Shown here: one piece after another, positions 43,024 through 50,209 of the stretch
Layout of the letters: every line of letters begins with the position of its first letter
Position numbering within the stretch: the stretch's first letter is position 1
From: Ga0077527 sp964531455
Lineage (GTDB): Bacteria; Pseudomonadota; Gammaproteobacteria; Burkholderiales; SG8-41
Assembly: GCA_964531455.1 (NCBI GenBank)
Contig: CAZHFZ010000002.1
Coordinates: 1 to 64,000 of the forward strand
Reading direction: 5' to 3'
Length of the DNA: 64,000 bases
Notes under the pieces: generated by a model
Databases searched by the model: none
Told to the model about the DNA's origin: nothing
The model's input: the letters and a program-made list of their open reading frames with translations, nothing else
Position numbers and translations under genes: made by a program

Positions 43024-43089
43024 GGGATACGTCAAAGGCATCCCTTAACCAGGTGTTCCGGCCATCTAAAATCGGGCCGGGCGGGATAC
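43024..43089 (-). other. Competing stem elements in the leuA leader
   Basis: In the RNA sense (minus strand) GUAUCCC occurs at 43089-43083 and again at 43030-43024. Between them lies GGGAUGC (43044-43038), which can pair with either copy through GGGAU/AUCCC. A CCGGCC/GGCCGG hairpin (43058-43080) lies between. Mutually exclusive pairing is the usual design of attenuators; no clear T-run terminator is seen, so control of translation is as likely. Confidence 0.4.
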
Positions 43090-43111
43090 TGCAAATCGGA
43101 AGTGGGGGTGT

Positions 43112-43198
43112 TTAGCGCGCGCGGCCGCGCAGCAGCAGACATGCCAGCGCAAGCGCGGCATCGGAGGAAAGCATCTGAGTCTGCGTTAAACAACACAT
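43112..43198 (-). CDS. Putative leucine-rich leader peptide of leuA
   Basis: A 28-codon frame starting ATG 43198 and ending TAA 43112. It encodes MCCLTQTQMLSSDAAL, then ALACLLLRGRAR, with seven Leu codons in all, including CTG GCA TGT CTG CTG CTG near the end. It starts only 9 nt after the predicted -10 (TATATT), so the message would be almost or fully leaderless, and no ribosome site is seen. Ribosome stalling at the Leu run under leucine shortage would change folding of the downstream leader. Evidence is composition, position and promoter fit; no homology search was possible. Confidence 0.6.
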   Translation of the reverse strand: MCCLTQTQMLSSDAALALACLLLRGRAR

Positions 43199-43207
43199 AG
43201 TGGTTGA

Positions 43208-43236
43208 AATATATCGGCTTTCGGTCGCCCCTGCAA
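43208..43236 (-). promoter_or_regulatory. Predicted leuA promoter between pssA and leuA
   Basis: On the minus strand TTGCAG (43231-43236), 17 bp, TATATT (43208-43213). It lies at once after and across the end of the region following the pssA stop (43243), giving leuA its own start of transcription about 200 nt before the gene. Confidence 0.65.
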
Positions 43237-43242
43237 GCCGGC

Positions 43243-44058
43243 CTACTTGACGTCAGCAGGCGGCTTACGCCGCATCTTGTCATAAACCCAGAGAGCGTAG
43301 CCCGACAGGCCATAAACCATGAACAGTGCAAAGAGCATCTCGGGCAAAGTACCTGCAAAGGAAATCAACAAAACAAATCCCAGCGCAATTGCCACAACCG
43401 CAGAAAACGGTACGCTCTTGCGCAGGTTAATGTCCTTGCCACTGTAAAAACGAAGGTTACTGACCATCGTCAGTCCGGCTACCAGCGTAAGACCCCAGGC
43501 CAGCCATTTAACATCAGAGCCCCTCACCTGGTATTCGGACATGGCAAGAACCAATCCCGCCACCAAGGCTGCGGCTGCCGGGCTGGGCAGTCCCTGAAAA
43601 AACCGTTTGTCGACTATATCGATATTGGTATTGAACCGGGCCAGTCGCAATGCAGCGCAGGCGCAATATACAAACGCCGCTATCCAGCCGAGTTTAGTAG
43701 ACAACCAAGGGCCAAGGAAGGGCACTGTATTCATCGCCGCAAAATCCTTTAGCGCCCACACATACACGACCAGCGCCGGCGCAACACCAAACGACACCAT
43801 GTCGGAAAGGCTGTCGAGCTCGGCACCAAAGGCGCTTTGGGTATGGGTAAGACGCGCCACGCGGCCGTCAAGACCGTCGAGCACCAACGCCACGAATATG
43901 GCGATGGCTGCCAGTTCAAAACGACCGCTGACTGCCTGCACAACCGCGTAAAAGCCCGCGAACAGTGCCGCCAGCGTGAACATGTTCGGCAGCCAATAGA
44001 TGCCCCGCCGTGCAAAGCGGGATTTGATGAATAACTTGTGCTCTTTGATTTCAGCCAT
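43243..44058 (-). CDS. pssA: CDP-diacylglycerol--serine O-phosphatidyltransferase
   Basis: A 271-residue integral membrane CDP-alcohol phosphatidyltransferase. The signature D-G-x2-A-R-x8-G-x3-D-x3-D is seen as DGLDGRVARLTHTQSAFGAELDSLSD, close to YWLPNMFTLAALFAGF at the first helix. It makes phosphatidylserine, which the next enzyme (psd, 54 nt upstream in transcription) decarboxylates to phosphatidylethanolamine. At least six hydrophobic segments are visible. The psd-pssA-leuA order is common in betaproteobacteria. Confidence 0.94.
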   Translation of the reverse strand: MAEIKEHKLFIKSRFARRGIYWLPNMFTLAALFAGFYAVVQAVSGRFELAAIAIFVALVLDGLDGRVARLTHTQSAFGAELDSLSDMVSFGVAPALVVYVWALKDFAAMNTVPFLGPWLSTKLGWIAAFVYCACAALRLARFNTNIDIVDKRFFQGLPSPAAAALVAGLVLAMSEYQVRGSDVKWLAWGLTLVAGLTMVSNLRFYSGKDINLRKSVPFSAVVAIALGFVLLISFAGTLPEMLFALFMVYGLSGYALWVYDKMRRKPPADVK

Positions 44059-44111
44059 GATCCAGATGTTAAACCATTGGCTGGCAATGCGTCAGACGGT
44101 TTGGATATCCG

Positions 44112-44756
44112 TCACTGGAGTGAGGCGAGAACGGTTTCTGTCGCATAGACCTTGTCTCCGACAACCGCACGCGGGATCGCCGTCAGCGGAAGATAGACAT
44201 CAACACGCGAACCGAAGCGGATAAAACCAAAACGATCACCACGGGCAAATGACTGCCCTTCTTTGGCATAACAGAGGATGCGTCGCGCGATCAGTCCTGC
44301 AACCTGAACACAGGTTACATCATGTCCCTGGGGCGTACGCAGACAAGTCACTGCCCGTTCGTTCTCGATAGAAGCCTTGGATAACTCGGCATTCACGAAT
44401 TTACCCGGAAAATACAGGGTTTTGGTGACTGCGCCATCAACCGGGATGCGATTCGAATGGGCATTAAATACATTCATGAACACGCTGATCTTGAGCGCAT
44501 CACGTTCAAGGTAGGGATCGCGCACCTTCTCGACAGAAACAATTCGACCATCAGCCGGTGATATCACCGCAAACGGATCTACAGGGATGGCGCGTTGCGG
44601 ATCACGGAAAAACTGCACCATGAACAGCACGATCAGCCATGGAAATGCAGCGGCTCCAAATCCGGCATAGGCGTGTATTCCGCCAGCCGCAGCCAACGCA
44701 AGTGCAATAAAAGGCCAGCCCTCGCGGGCAATGATCGGATGGGGGTATTTTTTCAT
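44112..44756 (-). CDS. psd: Phosphatidylserine decarboxylase proenzyme
   Basis: A 214-residue protein of the short, archaeal-type Psd group. The self-cleavage pair that yields the pyruvoyl group is Gly182-Ser183 in IRFGSRVDVYLP. Other marks are SPADGRIVSVE and FMNVFNAHSNRIPVDG. Two N-terminal hydrophobic segments (about 14-50) anchor it in the membrane. It makes phosphatidylethanolamine from the pssA product. It lies 73 nt after ilvC on the same strand. Confidence 0.95.
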   Translation of the reverse strand: MKKYPHPIIAREGWPFIALALAAAGGIHAYAGFGAAAFPWLIVLFMVQFFRDPQRAIPVDPFAVISPADGRIVSVEKVRDPYLERDALKISVFMNVFNAHSNRIPVDGAVTKTLYFPGKFVNAELSKASIENERAVTCLRTPQGHDVTCVQVAGLIARRILCYAKEGQSFARGDRFGFIRFGSRVDVYLPLTAIPRAVVGDKVYATETVLASLQ

Positions 44757-44829
44757 CAGCAGTCGGACGGAGCCGGCCCGCGACGCCCGCTTTTACGCAG
44801 GCCGCCGCAAACCAACCCCCACGCTGGCA

Positions 44830-45846
44830 TCAGTTTTTCGACTGATCGACCAGACGGTTTTTCTTGATCCAGGGCATCATGTCGCGCAGCTTTGCACCGA
44901 CAATCTCCACCTGGTGCGCCTGGCCGATACGACGCATTGCTTTAAGCGTCGGTGCGCCGGCCTTGTTCTCGAGAATGAATTCCTTGGCGAATTGGCCGGT
45001 CTGGATTTCCGCAAGAATCTTGCGCATTTCAGCACGGGTCTCATCGGTGACGATACGCGGGCCACGCGTAAAATCGCCATACTCAGCCGTGTTAGAGACA
45101 GAGTAGCGCATGTTGGCAATGCCGCCCTCGTAAATCAGGTCAACGATCAGTTTCACTTCGTGCAGACATTCGAAGTAGGCCATCTCCGGGGCATACCCGG
45201 CTTCAACCAGTGTTTCGAAACCAGCCTGGATCAGTGCTGATACGCCGCCGCACAACACGACCTGCTCGCCGAACAAGTCGGTCTCGCATTCCTCACGGAA
45301 GGACGTTTCGATGACACCGGCACGAGCGGCACCGATGCCTGCAGCATAGGAGAGCGCAATGTCACGTGCCTTTTTGCTGGGATTCTGGTGAACGGCGATC
45401 AGCGCCGGCACACCCCCGCCCTGGGTATAGGTTGAACGCACCAGATGACCCGGCCCCTTGGGAGCAATCATGATCACGTCAAGATCGGCACGCGGCTCAA
45501 CCTGGCCAAAATGGATATTGAATCCATGGGCAAACGCAAGGGTCGCACCCTTTTTGATGTTGGGTTCAATCTCATTGCGATAAACATCAGCATGATGTTC
45601 GTCAGGCAGCAAGATCATCACCAGGTCGGCACCTTTGACTGCATCGGCAACTTCCTTGACTGCGATACCTGCTTTTTTGGCCTTGTTCCACGAAGCACCA
45701 TCCTTGCGCAGCCCAACGGTAACCTTGGCGCCTGATTCCTTCAGGTTGTTCGCATGCGCATGCCCCTGCGAACCGTAACCGATGATGGCAACCTGCTTGC
45801 GCTTGATCAGCGAAAGGTCCGCGTCTTTGTCGTAATAAATCTTCAT
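44830..45846 (-). CDS. ilvC: Ketol-acid reductoisomerase, class I
   Basis: A 338-residue enzyme. The N-terminal Rossmann domain has VAIIGYGSQGHAHANNLKESG, with a loop that suits NADPH (VGLRKDGAS). The knotted catalytic domain shows LFGEQVVLCGG and EMAYFECLHEVKLIVDLIYEGG with Mg ligands. It isomerises and reduces acetolactate or acetohydroxybutyrate for valine, leucine and isoleucine. It follows ilvH by 80 nt; that gap carries the palindrome GATGTTTAACATC (45875-45887). Confidence 0.97.
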   Translation of the reverse strand: MKIYYDKDADLSLIKRKQVAIIGYGSQGHAHANNLKESGAKVTVGLRKDGASWNKAKKAGIAVKEVADAVKGADLVMILLPDEHHADVYRNEIEPNIKKGATLAFAHGFNIHFGQVEPRADLDVIMIAPKGPGHLVRSTYTQGGGVPALIAVHQNPSKKARDIALSYAAGIGAARAGVIETSFREECETDLFGEQVVLCGGVSALIQAGFETLVEAGYAPEMAYFECLHEVKLIVDLIYEGGIANMRYSVSNTAEYGDFTRGPRIVTDETRAEMRKILAEIQTGQFAKEFILENKAGAPTLKAMRRIGQAHQVEIVGAKLRDMMPWIKKNRLVDQSKN

Positions 45847-45926
45847 GTCTTCCTCTGTTTGGAATGTATATGGTGATGTTTAACATCGGAGCACGCGCTA
45901 CAGCCGCGGCACCGTGAATCAGCGAA

Positions 45927-46418
45927 TCAAACCTTCAGGATGCGGTCACCGCGCCCGATGCCCGAAGCGCCAGTGCGAACGGTTTCGAGTATCGCAACCG
46001 GGTCAATCGCCTTCAGAAAAGCGTCGAGTTTCGAGCCGGGTCCGGTTAACTCAATCGTGTAGTCTTTATCAGTCACGTCAATGATGCGGCCGCGGAAAAT
46101 ATCAGCCATCCGCTTCATTTCCTCCCGATCCTTGCCGACAGCGCGCACCTTGACGAGCATCAACTCCCGCTCGATGTGTTCGCCTTCCGAAAGATCCACA
46201 ACCTTGACCACATCGACCAGTTTGTTCAACTGCTTGTTGATCTGCTCGATGATTTCATCGGATCCCGAAGTCACGATAGTCATGCGCGACAGGGTGGCGT
46301 CCTCCGTTGGAGCAACCGTCAGCGACTCGATGTTATAACCTCGTGCAGAGAAAAGCCCCGCCACCCGGGACAGCGCGCCCGCCTCGTTTTCCAGCAAAAC
46401 GGAAATGATGTGTCTCAT
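45927..46418 (-). CDS. ilvH: Acetolactate synthase small (regulatory) subunit
   Basis: A 163-residue protein with an N-terminal ACT domain (HIISVLLENEAGALSRVAGLFSARGYNIESLTVAPTED) that binds valine, and a C-terminal domain (KVRAVGKDREEMKRMADIFRGRIIDV). It confers feedback inhibition on the large subunit encoded 4 nt upstream. Naming as ilvH or ilvN varies between genomes. Confidence 0.96.
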   Translation of the reverse strand: MRHIISVLLENEAGALSRVAGLFSARGYNIESLTVAPTEDATLSRMTIVTSGSDEIIEQINKQLNKLVDVVKVVDLSEGEHIERELMLVKVRAVGKDREEMKRMADIFRGRIIDVTDKDYTIELTGPGSKLDAFLKAIDPVAILETVRTGASGIGRGDRILKV

Positions 46419-46422
46419 GGCA

Positions 46423-48120
46423 TCAAACCAGGATCATTTCAGACAGCCCCTTGCCGCCGGGCACCATCGGGAACACGTTTTCGGTCTGGTCGGTGATGAA
46501 ATCCATGAAGACCAGATCTTTCTTGCGTGCAAAAGCCTCTTTCAGAGCCGGCTCAACGTCAGCAGGCTTCTCAATGCGCATGCCGACATGTCCATAAGAC
46601 TCGGCAAGTTTGACGAAGTCCGGCAGGGCATCCATATAGGATTCCGAATAACGGTTGCCGTGGAAAAACTCCTGCCACTGCCGCACCATGCCCATATAAC
46701 GATTGTTCAGGTTGATCATTTTCAGGGGTAGACGGTACTGCTTGCAGGTCGACAGCTCCTGAATGCACATCTGGATAGAAGCCTCGCCGGTTACACATGC
46801 CACAGTCGCCTTGGGATGTGCCATCTGCACGCCCATTGCGTAAGGCAGCCCCACCCCCATCGTGCCCAAGCCGCCGGAGTTGATCCAGCGCCGTGGCTTG
46901 TCGAACTTGTAGAATTGTGCAGCCCACATCTGATGCTGCCCGACGTCTGATGTGATGAATGCATCGCCTTTGGTCACCTTGTGCAGCGTCTCGATGACAA
47001 ACTGGGGCTTGATGATCTTGCTGGAGCGGTCGTACTTGAGGCAATCGCGCCCACGCCATTGCTCAATCTGCGACCACCAGGACTTGAGCGCTTCCTTGTC
47101 CGTATTGGCACGTGCAGCTTCGATCTGGCGAATCAACTCCTTGAGAACCTCGCGCACATTTCCGACAACCGGCACATCGACCTTGACGCGCTTCGAGATC
47201 GAAGCCGGGTCGATATCCACATGAATAATCTGCCGCGGCTCTTCGAAAAAATGCTTGGGATTACCGATCACCCGGTCATCAAAACGGGCACCGACGGCAA
47301 GAAGCACATCGCAGTGCTGCATAGCCATGTTGGCTTCATAAGTACCGTGCATGCCCAGCATGCCCAGAAACTGCCTGTCGGACGAAGGGTAACCACCGAG
47401 GCCCATCAGCGTATTGGTGCAGGGGTAACCGAGCAAACGCACCAACTGCGCAAGTTCTGCTGAAGCGTTACCGAGGATGACACCGCCGCCGGTGTAGATC
47501 ATCGGGCGCTTCGCTTCTAGCAGAAGCTTGACAGCCTTCTTGATCTGGCCGGCGTGCCCCTTGACCACAGGGTTATAGGAGCGCATGGTGATTGACTTCG
47601 GATATTCGAACTCGGTCTTCGCCGCGGTCAGATCCTTCGGAATGTCGACCACCACTGGACCAGGCCTGCCGGTCGATGCAATGTAGAAAGCCTTCTTGAT
47701 CGTCAGCGCAAGATCCTTGATGTCCTTGACCAGGAAGTTGTGTTTGACGCAGGGACGGGTGATGCCAACCGTGTCGCATTCCTGAAACGCATCTTCGCCG
47801 ATGGCATACGTGGGCACCTGCCCCGTAAGAATGACCATCGGTATCGAATCCATATATGCGGTTGCAATGCCGGTGATGGCGTTAGTCACACCGGGGCCGG
47901 ACGTCACCAGGGCAACGCCAACCTTTTCGGTTGACCGCGCATAGGCATCCGCCGCATGAACAGCAGCCTGCTCATGCCTTACCAGCACGTGCTTGACCTT
48001 GTCCTGCTTGAACAGTTCGTCGTACAGGAAAAGCACAGCACCGCCCGGATAACCGAACACATGCTCGATGCCTTCTTCCTGCAGGCAACGCACTACGATC
48101 TCTGCACCCGACAATTGCAT
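46423..48120 (-). CDS. ilvI: Acetolactate synthase large (catalytic) subunit
   Basis: A 565-residue ThDP enzyme starting MQLSGAEIVVRCLQEEGIEHVFGYPGGAVL. The catalytic Glu lies in LVRHEQAAVHAADAYAR, and the ThDP/Mg motif is at TGEASIQMCIQELSTCKQYRLPLKMINLNN. It condenses pyruvate (or pyruvate with 2-ketobutyrate). ATG 48120 is chosen: the longer frame to 48186 would start inside the predicted -10 hexamer. The 5' UTR of about 55 nt contains two exclusive hairpins (48128-48179). With ilvH and ilvC it forms one operon. Confidence 0.96.
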   Translation of the reverse strand: MQLSGAEIVVRCLQEEGIEHVFGYPGGAVLFLYDELFKQDKVKHVLVRHEQAAVHAADAYARSTEKVGVALVTSGPGVTNAITGIATAYMDSIPMVILTGQVPTYAIGEDAFQECDTVGITRPCVKHNFLVKDIKDLALTIKKAFYIASTGRPGPVVVDIPKDLTAAKTEFEYPKSITMRSYNPVVKGHAGQIKKAVKLLLEAKRPMIYTGGGVILGNASAELAQLVRLLGYPCTNTLMGLGGYPSSDRQFLGMLGMHGTYEANMAMQHCDVLLAVGARFDDRVIGNPKHFFEEPRQIIHVDIDPASISKRVKVDVPVVGNVREVLKELIRQIEAARANTDKEALKSWWSQIEQWRGRDCLKYDRSSKIIKPQFVIETLHKVTKGDAFITSDVGQHQMWAAQFYKFDKPRRWINSGGLGTMGVGLPYAMGVQMAHPKATVACVTGEASIQMCIQELSTCKQYRLPLKMINLNNRYMGMVRQWQEFFHGNRYSESYMDALPDFVKLAESYGHVGMRIEKPADVEPALKEAFARKKDLVFMDFITDQTENVFPMVPGGKGLSEMILV

Positions 48121-48127
48121 GATTTTT

Positions 48128-48179
48128 AACCCGCGCACGCTGGAAAGCTTTAAGCGGGTTTCTTGCGAGAAGGAAACCC
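48128..48179 (-). promoter_or_regulatory. Two mutually exclusive hairpins in the ilvI 5' UTR
   Basis: In RNA sense, hairpin A pairs GGGTTTC (48179-48173) with GAAACCC (48162-48156). Hairpin B pairs AACCCGC (48160-48154) with GCGGGTT (48134-48128). They share 48156-48160, so only one can form. B ends 7 nt before the ilvI ATG and would cover the ribosome-binding region. No T-run follows, so control of translation is more likely than termination. Confidence 0.5.
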
Positions 48180-48182
48180 GAA

Positions 48183-48211
48183 ACATTACCGGCCCACGCT
48201 CTCATGGTCAA
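48183..48211 (-). promoter_or_regulatory. Predicted ilvI promoter
   Basis: On the minus strand TTGACC (48206-48211), 17 bp, TAATGT (48183-48188). Transcription would begin just before the two hairpins. It rules out the long ilvI frame start. Confidence 0.65.
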
Positions 48212-48273
48212 GCAAAATATCCCTTTAAACAGCAGGATAGATGCGCAGTTACAAATAACTTTGCAGTGATAAC

Positions 48274-48301
48274 TTGCCTCCGTCCGGTGTTTTGCTAAGA
48301 T
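48274..48301 (+). promoter_or_regulatory. Predicted promoter of the sigma factor operon
   Basis: TTGCCT (48274-48279), 16 bp, TAAGAT (48296-48301), divergent from the ilvI promoter, about 70 nt before the proposed CTG start. Confidence 0.5.
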
Positions 48302-48373
48302 GCCGCGAACTAAAGGGCTTTACATGGCCCCGCCGCGCCACAAAGGCGTCGGAACATAAAAAAAGGCATCCAA

Positions 48374-48940
48374 CTGGCCTCTTATAAGGAACTCGCGGAT
48401 TTCCTTGCCGAAGTCGAGCGCAGAGCATTCAAGCAGGCGGTGTTTTCCCTTCGGGATGAACACCTTGCGCTTGATATCGTTCAAGAGGCCATGCTCAAAC
48501 TGTCGGAAAAATACTCGGATCGTCCAGCGACCGAGTTTCCGATGCTTTTCCAGCGGATTCTCCAAAATGCTATTCGCGACTTCTTCCGTCGCCAGAAAGT
48601 CCGCTCAGCCTGGGTTACCCCTCTAGGCTCCCTGTTCGGATCGGACGCAGATGAAGACTCCGATCCACTGGATTCCATGGAGTTCGAAAATGACTCCAAA
48701 ATCGCCTCGCGCCCGGCCGAACAGCTAGAGCAAAAGCAAGTCCTTGATATTATTGAAAAAGCGATAGAAACACTGCCATTGCGTCAACGTCAGGCCTTCA
48801 TGTTGCGTTACTGGGAGGAATTAGATGTCGCCGAAGCCGCAAAGGCCATGGGATGCTCGGAGGGTAGCGTGAAAACGCATTGCTCCCGGGCTACGCATGC
48901 TTTGTCGATATTGCTTAAAAAACAGGGAATTGAGCTATGA
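48374..48940 (+). CDS. RNA polymerase sigma factor (ECF-like), apparent CTG start
   Basis: A sigma-70 family protein, 188 residues if started at CTG 48374. The conserved start of this family, ASYKELADFLAEVERRAFKQAVF, is present in frame, but no ATG, GTG or TTG lies upstream of it; GTG 48440 would cut 22 conserved residues. CTG has AAAAAAAGG 7 nt before it. Region 2 includes EHLALDIVQEAMLKLSEKY and FQRILQNAIRDFFRRQKVR; region 4 is LPLRQRQAFMLRYWEELDVAEAAKAMGCSEGSVKTHCSRATHAL. The next gene, DUF3619, overlaps by 4 nt and has one membrane helix, so it is the likely anti-sigma partner. Confidence 0.88.
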   Translation: MASYKELADFLAEVERRAFKQAVFSLRDEHLALDIVQEAMLKLSEKYSDRPATEFPMLFQRILQNAIRDFFRRQKVRSAWVTPLGSLFGSDADEDSDPLDSMEFENDSKIASRPAEQLEQKQVLDIIEKAIETLPLRQRQAFMLRYWEELDVAEAAKAMGCSEGSVKTHCSRATHALSILLKKQGIEL

Positions 48941-49323
48941 ACGTCCAAGAACGCGAAATTGCACAGCGAATCGTTCGCGAACTTGACCGCAGCTCGCTCA
49001 GTATCGACAAAGATACCGCGGCGCGTCTCCTTGCCGCCCGCGAGCAGGCGCTCGCACAGTACCAGCAAGCGCCGGTGTCAGGAATGGCTGGTGCAGGGGC
49101 ATTTGTATCTCACGTGTTTGAACGCCCGGCATCCGGCGCCCGGTATGCGTTGTCGTTGGCCGTTCTGATTCTGGGCTTGGCCGGAATCGTTTTTTGGCAA
49201 AGCAGCAACGGGTCGGGCGGTGAACTCGCCGATATCGATGCGCGCCTGCTGACTGACGATCTGCCGATCGACGCCTACCTCGACAAAGGCTTCGATTCAT
49301 GGCTAAACCGGCAGTCGCGCTGA
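48937..49323 (+). CDS. DUF3619-family membrane protein, likely partner of the sigma factor
   Basis: A 128-residue protein: cytoplasmic N-terminus with heptad-like EREIAQRIVRELDRSSLSIDKDTAARLLAAREQAL, one membrane helix (ALSLAVLILGLAGIVFW) and a short periplasmic end with acidic LLTDDLPIDAYLDKGF. This is the DUF3619 pattern, found behind this sigma factor type. It overlaps the sigma gene by 4 nt. An anti-sigma role is inferred from order and topology. Confidence 0.82.
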   Translation: MNVQEREIAQRIVRELDRSSLSIDKDTAARLLAAREQALAQYQQAPVSGMAGAGAFVSHVFERPASGARYALSLAVLILGLAGIVFWQSSNGSGGELADIDARLLTDDLPIDAYLDKGFDSWLNRQSR

Positions 49324-49772
49324 TTATTTGGCTATGCCTCGCGCTGCCCGCCATCGCCGCACAGCCGTCCAAAACAGCCTCTAAACCCATTCGCCCGGCG
49401 TGGTCAGAACTGGCTCCTGCACAACAGCAGGTGCTGGCACCACTGGCTCCGGAATGGAATGAACTGGATGCCGCCCAGCGCAAGAAATGGGTCAGCATTG
49501 CCAACCGTTACCCAAAAATGAAGACGGCTGAGCAGGAACGCCTGCAACAGCGGATGAAAGAGTGGGCCGCACTGACTCCTGCACAGCGTCAGGAAGCACG
49601 CGAAAAATATCTGGGGCTGAAAAAACTGAATCCCTCACAGCGTCGCGATATGGCGAAACAATGGGACGCCTACCGCAAGTCACTCGCGCAGCCAGAGACG
49701 CAGTTTGACCCCCCCGTAGGCGACCCCATTACGCCTGCTCCCGGGCCAGCCGCCGCTGTCGAGAGGCAGTGA
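49299..49772 (+). CDS. DUF3106-family secreted protein
   Basis: A 157-residue protein with a signal peptide (VALIIWLCLALPAIAA). The mature part contains repeats built on L-x-P-x-W-x-x-L/x-Q (LAPAQQQVLAPLAPEWNELDAAQRKKW, WAALTPAQRQEAREKYLGLKKLNPSQRRDM), as in DUF3106. The repeat style resembles Spy/CpxP-like stress chaperones, but this is only a likeness. It begins within the DUF3619 end (25-nt overlap) and overlaps the RDD gene by 4 nt. Confidence 0.85.
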   Translation: MAKPAVALIIWLCLALPAIAAQPSKTASKPIRPAWSELAPAQQQVLAPLAPEWNELDAAQRKKWVSIANRYPKMKTAEQERLQQRMKEWAALTPAQRQEAREKYLGLKKLNPSQRRDMAKQWDAYRKSLAQPETQFDPPVGDPITPAPGPAAAVERQ

Positions 49773-50206
49773 CACGCCTCCCCGAAACGGCCGGCCTCGG
49801 TCGCCGTGTTCTGTGTCTGATCTACGAAGCGCTCCTCCTCACAGCCATCGTACTGATGGCGGGTGGCCTTGCAACCTGGATAGCGCAAGCGGCTGGATGG
49901 TCAGAAGCGCGGGAGCTGACACGGCTGGTCGTAACCGTAATTTGTGCAGGATATTTCGCCATCCAGTGGTGCGGTCGTGGCCAAACTTTGCCCATGAAAA
50001 CCTGGCGCATCCGGCTGCAAACCAAATCCGGTAACCGCCTTTCGCTGAACCGGGCGCTGCTGCGCATGGGGCTGGCGACGATCGGTTATCTCACGTTGGG
50101 TATATCAATACTTTGGGCGCTTCTGGACCGCGACCAGCAGTTTCTGCACGACCGGCTTGCCGGCACACGACTCGTTACAGTTGCAACAACAGACCACCCG
50201 AAGTAA
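49769..50206 (+). CDS. RDD-family membrane protein, GTG start
   Basis: A 145-residue protein with three membrane segments. The RDD name-giving Arg is in LGRRVLCLIYEALLL, and the GQTLPMKTWRIRLQTKSGNRLSLNRALLRMGL loop is typical. The GTG at 49769 overlaps the previous stop (GTGA). RDD proteins are poorly characterised; some move Na+/H+ or regulate transporters. Position as last gene of the sigma operon is conserved in betaproteobacteria. It is convergent with lptG, 3 nt apart. Confidence 0.88.
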   Translation: MTRLPETAGLGRRVLCLIYEALLLTAIVLMAGGLATWIAQAAGWSEARELTRLVVTVICAGYFAIQWCGRGQTLPMKTWRIRLQTKSGNRLSLNRALLRMGLATIGYLTLGISILWALLDRDQQFLHDRLAGTRLVTVATTDHPK

Positions 50207-50209
50207 GCG

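Noticed and set aside
48324..48359. ATG frame before the sigma factor, possible frameshift start across the A7 run
   Set aside because: The frame (MAPPRHKGVGT) stops at TAA 48357-48359, which uses the first As of the run, so a slip in the run cannot join it to the sigma frame.
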